DNA from: Semisulcospira habei
Lineage: Eukaryota > Mollusca > Gastropoda > Semisulcospiridae
NCBI GenBank assembly: GCA_036245525.1
Contig: BTPG01000004.1
Span: 46,295,323-46,359,322 of the forward strand
Length of the DNA: 64,000 bases
Direction: 5' to 3'
The notes under the pieces were generated by a model. The model was not told the DNA's origin. It ran no database searches and saw only the letters and a list, made by a program, of their open reading frames with translations. Each line of letters begins with the position of its first letter. Position 1 is the first letter of the stretch. The translations under genes were made by a program, and so were the position numbers. Shown one piece after another: positions 44,881-54,183 of this stretch.

Positions 44881-45007
44881 TGCATGACTCTTGCATGCTA
44901 GTATTGCCGTGGTATCGATCGCTTCATATAGCGCCTAACTTGCGCCTCATGTATGTCCATCAGCCTGTTGCTGGCTTTTCCCCCGTGTGTCGCCAGCTGG
45001 TTACAAT

Positions 45008-45078
45008 TGTCTGCTGGTCTGTGATTTTCGACCTTACGGCTGAAACCGTAAAGTCCAAATTCACACACAGGCACACAC
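45008..45078. mobile_element. Family I fold-back
   Basis: TGTCTGCTGGTCTGTGATTT ... AATTCACACACAGGCACACA. A second arm-like piece at 45120-45148. Confidence 0.72.
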
Positions 45079-45345
45079 TTGCATGGCTAGCCGCACGGCG
45101 CACGCGCTTAGACCATGTACGGTCCGAAAATCACAGACAAGACTACACACTCCGATCGTACGTACGTTATACGTTATGGTGATCGCGTGCTTAGCGCCAT
45201 TGCCAGCAACGAAAGACGACAGATCGACCACGCCTGGCCCAGGGTAGCGCCAGATTACCATGACGATTACTGTCCATAATAACAAGGTGCAAAATCCCCC
45301 CGTTGCCTCTTTCGAGTTGTGACTGATAGCGCATGTTCCCAAACA

Positions 45346-45425
45346 TTAACCCTGCGGTTGTCGGAAGCGGTCTTAGCCGATGCGATTCCGGCAGGAATCA
45401 TCTCGATAAGAAGCGCTACTGACAG
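45346..45425. mobile_element. Family J fold-back
   Basis: TTAACCCTGCGGTTGTCGG ... GATTCCGGCAGGAATCATC ... GCGCTACTGACAG. Confidence 0.7.
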
Positions 45426-45451
45426 TATAGAGTAAAAACTATCGCAGCAGG

Positions 45452-45661
45452 TTAACTCATTCTGCCCCGACACACCACAGCAAGACATGGATCGAGCATG
45501 ATAGTACAAGGGTGGTGCCAGAATAGCTTGGCGCCCATAGGCGCCAAGCTATTCTGGCACTACCCTTGAACTATCATGCTCGATCTGTCTCTAGAATCGT
45601 AATACAGTCCTTCAGCAACTTCAAAATCTGGGGATTTCGGTCTTGAGGTAGAATGAGTTAA
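45452..45661. mobile_element. Family A element, subtype A2
   Basis: TTAA at 45452-45455 and 45658-45661. Hairpin around GGCGCCCATAGGCGCC. Confidence 0.9.
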
Positions 45662-45684
45662 CTCTGTCATACGGTGGTCAAAGC

Positions 45685-45770
45685 CAATATGTCCATTTTT
45701 GGGAACAACGAGATTTTCAATGTAATACATAAAATGTAAAATGGTCATATTGGCTTCTGCGTTGACACGG
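45685..45770. repeat. Inverted repeat next to a family A element
   Basis: AGCCAATATGTCCATTTT and AAAATGGTCATATTGGCT around about 40 bases; starts just after TTAACTCTGTC. Confidence 0.65.
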
Positions 45771-45919
45771 GGCAAATCTACAGCCACACACACCTATGGT
45801 CGTCGGTGTAGGAATGACGGCACAGTTCTCTCTCTCTTACTACTTGCCTATTCCCTGTGCCTTCTTTTGTTTCTAATCACAAGAGGTCAGCCGTTTAGTT
45901 TCATGTATTTAAGCTATGA

Positions 45920-46546
45920 TTAACCCATTCAGCCCTGACGCACTACAGCAGGAGATGGGTCGACCATGATAATTCAAGGGCAGTGCAAGATTAGCTTGGC
46001 ACCTGTCGGCGCCAAGCTAATCTGGCACTGCCCTTGAATTATTAATAATGCATAGCATTTATATGGCGCATTTCTCATATTTATAATATAACTCAATGCG
46101 CAGAATGTAGCCGCGAACTGAACCCAACAAGCACGCTCACGTGAATCACACGCATTCACTCACACACTGTACGTAAACACAGAACATTCACGTGGTGCTA
46201 AGGGCAAGCTCAAGCGAGCTACTGACGGTATTTGGAAATCGTTTTGTATTTGAAATTTTATTAAGTTGGCTAAAACTGATACCAAAGTGGAGGGGGAGGA
46301 AGAGCCGGAGTACCCGGAGAAAGAACCCCCGACGGTCCGCCCGAATTAACGGTGACACTTACTAGAGGAGAAAAATCCGACGCCGGAACCCGGAATCGAA
46401 CCTCGCACCTTTAGCATTGGTGGCAGGCGCCTTAACCACTGCGCCACGGAATTATTATGGTCGATCCAACTCCTGCAACTGGTGCATAGTCGTTAGATGA
46501 TGCCTCCAAAATCTGGGAAATACGGCCGTCGGGCTGAATGAGTTAT
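45920..46546. mobile_element. Family A element split by SINE S1
   Basis: TTAA at 45920-45923; right GGGCTGAATGAG plus TTAT at 46543-46546. Hairpin around GGCACCTGTCGGCGCC. SINE at 46044-46449. Confidence 0.85.
46044..46449 (-). mobile_element. tRNA-derived SINE, family S1, copy 3, inside family A
   Basis: Almost identical to copy 2 over the shared length (one difference noticed near GTTGGCTRAAACTG). The 5' end is 8 bases short. Flanked by AATTATT at 46037-46043 and 46450-46456. Inserted at the homologous place in the family A arm and in the same orientation as copy 2. Confidence 0.88.
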
Positions 46547-46616
46547 CCATCCCCCTTGTGCATGCAGCCACCAGTACTGTAAGCAGTACTGGTGGCTACA
46601 TGCACAAGGGGGTTAA
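46547..46616. mobile_element. Family G fold-back abutting family A
   Basis: CATCCCCCTTGTGCATGCAGC ... GCATGCACAAGGGGGTTAA, near-perfect arms around ACTGTAAGCAGT. Confidence 0.85.
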
Positions 46617-47107
46617 GTGTCGATAGCCTGTGTACTGGAACGGTCCAGCTGATGCGTGGCTGAGGTTGACGAATAGCATCGCACGCACAGCACTGGACGC
46701 TGAACTCTCATATTGGAATTTATGGCGGCAATGACCTCAGAGTCTGCAGACGGCAAATCAATCAAAATTCACAGATTGTAGTGCCAAAATGTGGATGCTG
46801 TTGCATGAGCACACACACACATTCGCAAGCGCGCGTGCACACACACATGCGCACGCACCTGTGACCTTACAAGTGAAGTAGAACCAGAGCAACCAGTTTT
46901 TTTTTTCTTCTTGTTTGTTCATATTGTTTGTTTGTTTTTTTGGGGGGACAAGAAATGTGGTCTTAAAAAACAGATGCTCTCTAAAGACAAGTCACGACGG
47001 GCAAAAAGTATCAACTACAGCCACCTGAATGATGGTCTTCATTGATCAGTGATCTCTCTGACAAGGGTGGTCGCTCGAAACAGTTTCTGTTGTACACATA
47101 ATATTGG

Positions 47108-47321
47108 TTATCTCATTCTACCCCAGACACACCACAGCAATATATGGATCGACCATGATAGTTCAAGGGTGATGCCAGAATAGCTTGGCGCCCATAGGCG
47201 CCAAGCTATTCTGGCATCACCCTTGAACTATCATGGTCGATCTGTGTCCTGCACTCCAATGCAGTCTTTAGAGGACAACGGCAAAATTTGGGTGTTTCGG
47301 TGTTGGGGTAGAAAGAGTTAT
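47108..47321. mobile_element. Family A element, subtype A2, with TTAT flanks
   Basis: TTATCTCATTCTACCCC on the left and GGGTAGAAAGAGTTAT on the right. Near-perfect hairpin around GGCGCCCATAGGCGCC. Confidence 0.87.
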
Positions 47322-47517
47322 AACCTATTGCACTTTTATTCAAGGACAGGCCTATAAACAGAAAGACAGGCTGAAAGCAAAGCAGTTCGAAAATAGTAAC
47401 AAGAAAGAACCAAAGCAAAATAAGAAAAAAGTACCAGCACGTGAAAAAAAACAAAATCTGCGGTGGTTCATCAGTGACGATCACAAGCTGTTGCTGGGCC
47501 ATTAGTATTTGTGACCA

Positions 47518-47619
47518 GGGGCCAGTTGCATGAGCGAGCTTAGTCCTGCACCAGCCACTAAGCAAGGTGCGCCGCTTAGATGCTGGTGCAGAACTAAGCT
47601 CGCTCATGCAACTGGCCCG
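47518..47619. mobile_element. Family D fold-back
   Basis: GGGGCCAGTTGCATGAGCG ... CGCTCATGCAACTGGCCC; right inner arm shortened. Confidence 0.82.
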
Positions 47620-47916
47620 CAGAGGTTAACACAGTGCCGTCAGCCTCCGATGGTAGTGAGATGGAGAGATTTCAACTGAGCAGTTGGCGGACAACGGTTG
47701 ACGTCACTGGCAGAAAACAAATGGCGTTATAAGCCCTGCGCGACCTCGGACAGGCGATTTGCTAGCGTGAGAAAATACTGACACGAAACTGTTTCTTCGT
47801 GTCTTTTGTCGACAGCAGGTTTTATCCCTTATCCCATGGCTCTCGGTTGCTCCATTCCGTGACTCTCATCAGTTCCAGGCGTCAGTTCCGTTAGTCATAT
47901 ACTACTCACAATCAAA

Positions 47917-48002
47917 TAACCCTTATCATTCGCAATACACCAGTGTGTCAAATAAGTTTGCCTATGAATAGTTCAAGGGTTGTGCCAGAATAGCTTGGCG
48001 CC
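47917..48002. mobile_element. Family A left half, subtype A3, ends at apex
   Basis: ATAACCCTTATCATTCGC, ATACACCAGTGTGTC, arm TAGTTCAAGGGTTGTGCC, GGCGCC at 47997-48002, then unrelated sequence. Confidence 0.72.
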
Positions 48003-48645
48003 TCTAGGTACAACTAGTTAAGTACAACTCTGTAAAATTTCAAGATTCTGTAGTGGAATTTTTGGACAAGACTACACAGTCTACTGTAAAGTCCCAAATA
48101 TTCCACAACTGAAGAAATCTTAAAACCATGTCTACAGTCTTCAACGACAAAATCTTAAAATTTGACAGAATTGTGCTTATTTGAAACAATGCCATTGTTC
48201 AGGGTAGTCCTTAATTTATTGTGAGTAGTATATGTTGTAAGCAGCTTTGTGACAATAGACGAATTTCCGAATGAGAATCAGAACAGGTCAAAATTGAACG
48301 TGTTTCAACGAAAACAGTGCATTAACAGCCCGGACGAACATGCAATGCAATGTCCAGGCTTCTAATCAACTGTTTTCGTCAAAACACCTGCAGTGTCGAC
48401 CAACTCCTGATTTCCAAACAACTTCTAGTTCTACTGTCACAAAGGTGGTGGCTATTCCTTGGAGCTTCCACGTATTTTGTTACATAATAGTTGGTAGTCA
48501 CAAAGATCGATGAGTTTCAAGTTGTGACTTTTGTTACTAAACACAGGAAACAAAACATAAAACAATTAGACTAAATGACAGTCTATAAGGCGAACATCAT
48601 TTTCAACGAGGACAGTTTCTAAAAATAATTCTCACAAAACGGTAT
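48003..48645. other. No gene or family recognised
   Basis: Plain AT-moderate sequence; nothing convincing on either strand. Confidence 0.4.
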
Positions 48646-48649
48646 TACA

Positions 48650-48760
48650 CGTGGATACGAAGTGGTTTCAGCAAGGGCCGGCCACAGATCCTCATGCGCT
48701 CCGGCTGGTGCGGGGACTCTTGAGGATCTGTACCTCTTGCAGTTTGGCGGTATTCAACTT
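48650..48760. mobile_element. Family B hairpin, diverged
   Basis: GATACGAAGTGGTTTCAGCAAG, ACAGATCCTCATGCGC / CTCTTGAGGATCTGTACCTC. Confidence 0.6.
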
Positions 48761-48887
48761 AGGGCCACGGCTTTCTCACGTGTATTATCCGTCAAAACAT
48801 CTGAGGTGTAAAACTAAAAATATCAGCAAAGTTCGGTGCGTTTTCAGCAATCTCAGAATTTCAAAAGAACGCCTTTACAGCAGCCAT

Positions 48888-48947
48888 GGTTCCAATTTCT
48901 GCAGGAATCACCTCGACAAAAAGCGTTACCGACAGCCCTTGGGTTAA
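48888..48947. mobile_element. Family J right half
   Basis: TCTGCAGGAATCACCTCGAC ... GCGTTACCGACAGCC ... GGGTTAA with TTAA at 48944-48947. Confidence 0.7.
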
Positions 48948-49853
48948 CACATTCCCGCACTACCTTCGCAACCCTTTTCACACAAAATGCAATCTAGCGT
49001 GCTCTCTGTACCTGCCCGGAGCCTAGCACGCATCAATAAAACTGTCCATCAGTAAGCACACTACATCTGCAAGAATTTCAGAGTTTCATGATCATCTGCA
49101 GCAAAAGGCCTCAATAGAATGTATGTTGATTTTTTGGCTGAAAACGTTCTGATTAACGTCTTGGGGAGGGAGGCACCAGGTTCTAAGCCATTGTCTGTGC
49201 TATCTGCAAGAGGCACAGATTATCATTTTATGATCGCTCAACTTGTGACTCTCACTCGCCCTCACAGACATACACGCCTCTTGGCACATGAACGTCTCTT
49301 TTTCTCACGGAGTCTCACGTTTGAGTGTATGGCCAAAGACGACGCCAAAAACTCCTTTCATCTGCAAGAGGCATAGAGTCTCACGTGTCCCTGCAACCGC
49401 AATCTACACCTCTTGCTGACCCACTGTAGTGGCTCTTGCTGCGCGCTGATCTCCCTCGATCCATAGACTTCTATTCTCCCTCTAACGAAACAGGCAATGA
49501 GCGTGTAAGCATATGCCCAATAAAGCTGTCAAGGCGAATAAGCGCAAACATGAACCCCGACATCGGGCCAGGCTAAAACACGCGGGGCAAACAACGGCGG
49601 CAAGGAAACCGACACAAAAGCGCCAATCATTCCCGATCTGTCGCAAATCTCTGACACGACACACAAGCAATCGATAATGACTCTGTAAGGAGCTTTCTTA
49701 ACACCTCACTCAAAAAGCGTTTTTTCACTGGCTGATACAACGTCCTGATGTGTCGACAATTTTTGACAGTCAGTGGTTTCTTTGTCCACATCAAAAAAGC
49801 GATTGCTGCATGGTTGGTGCAAAAATGGCCAGACCGCTGCTGCTCACGTAGAC

Positions 49854-49990
49854 CAACTCATTCAAGACGCCCCGCGTTAATAGCTGCGAAAGTGTCGTAT
49901 AGAATTTCAATAGCAGCGAAAGTGTCGTACAACGTTGCCGCTACACGACACATTCGCACCTATTGATGCGGTACACCCTGAATGAGTTAC
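49854..49990. mobile_element. Family E fold-back, partly duplicated arm
   Basis: CAACTCATTCAAGACGCCCC ... CCCTGAATGAGTTAC. AGCAGCGAAAGTGTCGTA-type arm occurs twice on the left side. Confidence 0.65.
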
Positions 49991-50084
49991 TAAATTACAA
50001 GTATATTGCGATTTGGCCCATAGGACACACGCAGGCTGGTTGAATAGCACTGAGCAATATTAATTTCAGTCGTGCTACTGTTTC

Positions 50085-50150
50085 CCCCCCCCCCCCCCCC
50101 CCGACAACCCCCTTATAGTTCCACCCCCCCCCCCCCCCCCCCCCCCCCAC
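50085..50150. repeat. Long poly-C runs
   Basis: C runs at about 50085-50102 and 50126-50148. Confidence 0.95.
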
Positions 50151-50290
50151 GTGTGCTCTTCCTAAATATGATGGCCGAGTCTAAAGATCAATGCGTGGAA
50201 ATACTGAGTACAAAATTGTCAGATTTTAACAATTTGGGAGATTGAAAGCAATCTGCTCAACGACAACCTGTGACTGCTAAATTGGCCAAT

Positions 50291-50514
50291 ACAAAGGGTT
50301 ATCAATGTTGTCTTGTCTCCAGTAAGACTCTTCTACCCTCTATGTGAGTAGGCACACGTACCAGAGGTTTAACACTGCCTAACTGAAGGAAGTCTCCTGT
50401 GTACAAAGGGTTATCAATGTTGTCTTGTCTCCAGTAAGACTCTTCTACCCTCTATGTGAGTAGGCACACGTACCAGAGGCTTAACACTGCCTAACTGAAG
50501 GAAGTCTCCTGTGT
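50291..50514. repeat. Tandem duplication, 112-bp unit, two copies
   Basis: ACAAAGGGTTATCAATGTTG begins at 50291 and 50403. One difference noticed (AGAGGTTTAAC against AGAGGCTTAAC), so the duplication is recent. Confidence 0.95.
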
Positions 50515-50565
50515 ACAAATAGCAGAAAGTCTTTCATTTTACGTCATTCAGACTTCATAACGTAA

Positions 50566-50665
50566 GAAGCTAGCCCTTTTGTCCAACATTATTGTAAGAC
50601 ATACTAAGAACATTAAAAAAGAAGACGGTGCGAGCCAGGAGTAGTTCGCTTTAAATCCACATTGA
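50566..50665. repeat. Dispersed repeat also present at 1-90
   Basis: AGAAGCTAGCCC, ACTGTAAGACATAC-type and TCGCTTTAA blocks occur in the same order at positions 1-90. Confidence 0.6.
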
Positions 50666-50697
50666 CATGCACACTTTGTACAATGGTGAACAGACCT

Positions 50698-50758
50698 GGG
50701 GCCAGTTGCATGAGCGAGCTTAGTCCTGCACCAGCCACTAAGCAAAGTGCGCCGCTAT
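50698..50758. mobile_element. Family D left half
   Basis: GGGGCCAGTTGCATGAGCG to GCGCCGCTATA, where similarity stops at the hairpin tip. Confidence 0.75.
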
Positions 50759-50889
50759 ATGGCCCATGGCACCCATGTGACGCGGGTGTACACTTTCTTC
50801 AGACCTATAGTGAAACGCCTGTGATTGTGACAACGATGCACGTGTCAGCCGATCGATACACTGTGCACTAGGTAGCGTGGAAAAATAAC

Positions 50890-51122
50890 AAGAGAACTCG
50901 ATCAGCCCTACGGCGGAGTGTTCCAAATTTGGCAAGTGTCCAGTCCTAAAACAACTACGTAACTGGTTGTGAGATGGATCGACCATGACAGTTCAAAGAA
51001 AAATAACAAGAGTTCCCCAGCAAAGGGAAGCAGCTCGATCAGCCCTAAGGGCAAGTATTCCAAATTTGAGAAATGTCCTTCAATAACTACGCGCCACCTT
51101 GAGGAGACGGATCGACCGTGAT
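50890..51122. mobile_element. Two degraded family A halves in tandem
   Basis: GATCAGCCCTACGGCGG ... GATGGATCGACCATGACAG and GATCAGCCCTAAGGGC ... GACGGATCGACCGTGATAG; hairpin tips absent. Confidence 0.6.
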
Positions 51123-51340
51123 AGTCTAAACCCTTCGCTGCCAGTGGACGCACATTGTGTTTTTGAAATCGGTGTCAATTTAACACCAAACAACCACAGC
51201 CCTTCAAGAAACACGGACATAATAAGGCCAGCAAGAGGCATACATTCTCATGAGTCCCCGCAAATGCGGGAGCTCATGAGGATCTACGTCTTTTGTGCAG
51301 GGTGCTCGGTTTCCTCAGCTGCGGCAGTGAAGGGGTTACA
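51123..51340. mobile_element. Family B element
   Basis: CTAAACCCTTCGCTGCCAGTGG, arms CATACATTCTCATGAGTCCC / GCTCATGAGGATCTACGTC, end CGGCAGTGAAGGGGTTAC. Confidence 0.78.
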
Positions 51341-51351
51341 GAACAATAACA

Positions 51352-51560
51352 TCAGTAAATGGAACCAACTAGATCAGCCTTTAGGTCGAATTTTCCAAAT
51401 CCGTGAGGTGTCCTAAAGCAACTGAGTATTACTGAAGGAGATGGATCGATCATGACTGATAGTTCATGATCGATTAGCCGGATTAGCTTGGCGCCTGAAA
51501 AAAGGGCTAAGTTAATCTGGCATTGCCCTTGAACTGTCATGGTCGACACATCTTCGGCTA
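51352..51560. mobile_element. Family A, diverged
   Basis: GGAGATGGATCGATCATGAC, GATTAGCTTGGCGCC, GCATTGCCCTTGAACTGTC. Ends unclear. Confidence 0.65.
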
Positions 51561-52103
51561 AAATTAATGGCATCGGTCCCATAGACTCACTGACGAATGC
51601 CTGTGTCGGACAACACCAATCGATTCATAGTGCACTCGATGTAGTGCCGATGCTTGGGCGGTGTTGAAAACAAACAAGCGATTCCCAACAAATCGAACGA
51701 AACTGTGAGCGGACGAGGTTGTAATGTAATGTAAGCTCTTTCGATTGGGCCAGCTATGCTGGCAGGAGACGGGGCGACCGTGACGTCTCTTGGGTACCGT
51801 TAGCGCGCGGCCGGTCTGGCCATCGACTCGTCCAGTACTCTTGGCTTCGTGACAAAAGCCGGGTTGAAGGAGAAAATTAACAAGCGTTAAAAATCGAATA
51901 AAACAGCGCCCGCACGAGTTTGTTTGGGGACACTCAATAAGAGAGTCTTATACCTGAGGGACTTCTCCAATAAAGCAAGGCTAAGTACATATTTGCACCG
52001 TGTTCCCAATAACGCACAGCCGAGTCTCTACAGTATTCGCACAAAATTTCAATTTTGACGCACAGAACTGAAATGTGTGCATCATGCTGTCGTACATATA
52101 TTC

Positions 52104-52178
52104 TTAACCCTACGGCTGCCGGTTGCGCATTTTTGTAGAAATGATTCCTGTCGGAATGACCTCGACAAAAAATGTCAT
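52104..52178. mobile_element. Family J fold-back
   Basis: TTAACCCTACGGCTGCCGG ... GATTCCTGTCGGAATGACC ... CGACAAAAAATG; TTAA at 52104-52107. Confidence 0.65.
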
Positions 52179-52374
52179 TAATTTTGAACCGCCTGACGTT
52201 TCGTCAACCTGAATCTGCTACCGATGGTGGTCAATAAAGCCGGCATGTGTTAATGAGATAGATGTCAGCTAGCACCAGCCGGCCACCACAATCTGTGACA
52301 AGGTAAACAGACCGCGCATACGATAGACTCAGCCACGGCTTAATATCAATCCAGCCAAGCAGACTACACAGCAC

Positions 52375-52530
52375 GATAATGACAGTTCAAAGGTGGTGCC
52401 AGAATAGCTTGGAACATAAGGCATAGCTAATATGCCTTGAACTTTCACGGTCGACTAATGTTTTAAACTCTAATGTGGTCTTCAGAGGACAACTCGCAAA
52501 TCTGGGAACTGATTTCAAGTCCCTGCCAGG
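52375..52530. mobile_element. Family A, diverged
   Basis: TGACAGTTCAAAGGTGGTGCC AGAATAGC, shortened right arm, and the usual outer GTCTTCAGAGGACAAC block. Confidence 0.6.
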
Positions 52531-52565
52531 CTGAGCCGATTATTGCAATCAAGAGGCAAGTTCCC

Positions 52566-52745
52566 TTTCAACCATTTAGCCCAAACGCCCGACAGCAGGA
52601 GATGGATCGACCATAACTCAAAGGTAGAGTCAATTTAGCTTGGCACATGATGGCGCCAAACTAATCTGGCACTACCTACCATGGTCAATCCATCTCATGC
52701 AACTGGTACCTAGTCGTTAGCTGCGGCTGTAGGGCTAAATGAGCG
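52566..52745. mobile_element. Family A, diverged
   Basis: CAACCATTTAGCCCAAACGCC, GGAGATGGATCGACC, GATGGCGCCAAACTAATCTG and GGGCTAAATGAG. Confidence 0.7.
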
Positions 52746-52861
52746 AGTCCCGGCTCTAGCAAGGATAGGTATTTTGTGTAAGTCCGGATGATAACCCACA
52801 CGAGCCCGAGGTGCAGGAACCTCAGAGTACAGGGCTCCGGTTGTATGTCTGTGTCTATGAG

Positions 52862-52950
52862 CACCTAAACTCAAAATTCAAGTACTGAAAATGTGACCGA
52901 GGGGTAGACAGACGTGCTAAAATTCAGCAGCATCTGAATCCAAAACGTTA
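52862..52950. repeat. Dispersed repeat Z, inverted relative to 57495-57590
   Basis: AGTACTGAAAATGTGACCGAG and AAATTCAGCAGCATCTGAATCC match the reverse complement of sequence near 57510-57590. Confidence 0.65.
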
Positions 52951-53204
52951 TACTTCATTTCCCACGAGAGGTAACCTTTGTTGCCTGCTTAGCGTTAAAC
53001 CCAAATAACTAACTAAGCTATTCTTCACTTCAAAGAACACGCACATTATTCAGTATTACTGATCCAAATTTATGACCCTTTAAAATGGTCAGATGGTGGA
53101 TGGTGTCTGTGTACTCTCTAAAACTGGAGGTGTAAAGACTCTTTAAGCTGTTGTGAAAAGGGGAGCCATGGTGCAAGTCAATGCATGGGTCTGATCTTTA
53201 CCGG

Positions 53205-53375
53205 CAATGTCACGAACCCACGCAGCTTGCGGGGCTCAGGAGAATCTATGCCTCGTGCAGACCCAAACACCGTTTGAAATGCGGAGTTGTAAGATTGAAG
53301 AGCTCCAGCTGCTGCAGGGCGCAAGAGACTCTATGCCTCCTTCAGCTGGGAGAGAGCTCGACTCAGGGACTGAGT
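53205..53375. mobile_element. Family B remnants
   Basis: CAGGAGAATCTATGCCTCGTGC and GAGACTCTATGCCTCC pieces. Confidence 0.4.
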
Positions 53376-53378
53376 GGG

Positions 53379-53501
53379 CACAGTTGCACGAGTGTGTTCC
53401 GCTTAATCCTGCACAAGCCACTAAGCAAGGTGCTCCGTTATAGCGGAGCTGCTTGCTTAGTCGCTGGCGCCGGACTAAGGTCACTCATACAACTGACCCC
53501 T
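53379..53501. mobile_element. Family D fold-back
   Basis: CACAGTTGCACGAGTGTG ... GTCACTCATACAACTGACCC around GCTCCGTTATAGCGGAGC. Confidence 0.75.
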
Positions 53502-54183
53502 GGACTCTGATCTGAAGAGGCAGTGACACCAATGGTCAAAAGTGCACGTGTCGGGGTCAGTGACTGTGCTTGTGATCACGTGCTCGACCTACCTCTGCCA
53601 CAGACCGGCTGGGTGTTAGTCCTGCACTTAAAATTGTGTTGACAAAAATTTGAACCACAAAACCAATAAAAAAGGTGACTTTGATAACTTTGTTTCACTT
53701 CATGTCTGTTGTTTCTGCCTCAAACGAAATAGCGTGCAAGAATTATACTGACTTCATAAGGAAAGTGACCAATAATAAGTTAGTTATTGGGAATTACGAC
53801 TGAGCATGCTACATGGTGAGACTGATTATAACAAGAATTTAACACAGGGCTTCTGTTTTCACAACAGGTTAAAGGGTCTGAAGACCCCCAGGCATAAATT
53901 TTAGAGGGTACACAGACCCCCATCTGAGCATAATAGAGGGTCTGCAAATTTATTTAAGAAAAACTGCAGAAAAACTGCATCATCTGTATGTTCTTTAAAA
54001 TAAATTCACTCATTTTGCTCTCTCCTCTTTACATTTGTTGTGACTGTGTGTGTGTGATTTCCACGATACTGATTCTTTAACTGGTGAGCTGTCATTCCTC
54101 TGTCTCTTTCTCGCACAAACACACAGAGAAAAACACACATATATATAATGCATTTATTTGTATGATAATTTGATAGTAATTGA
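53502..54183. other. No gene recognised
   Basis: Includes AGACCCCCAGGC and CAGACCCCCATC pieces near 53882-53925 and short TG runs. Nothing supports a gene. Confidence 0.4.
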
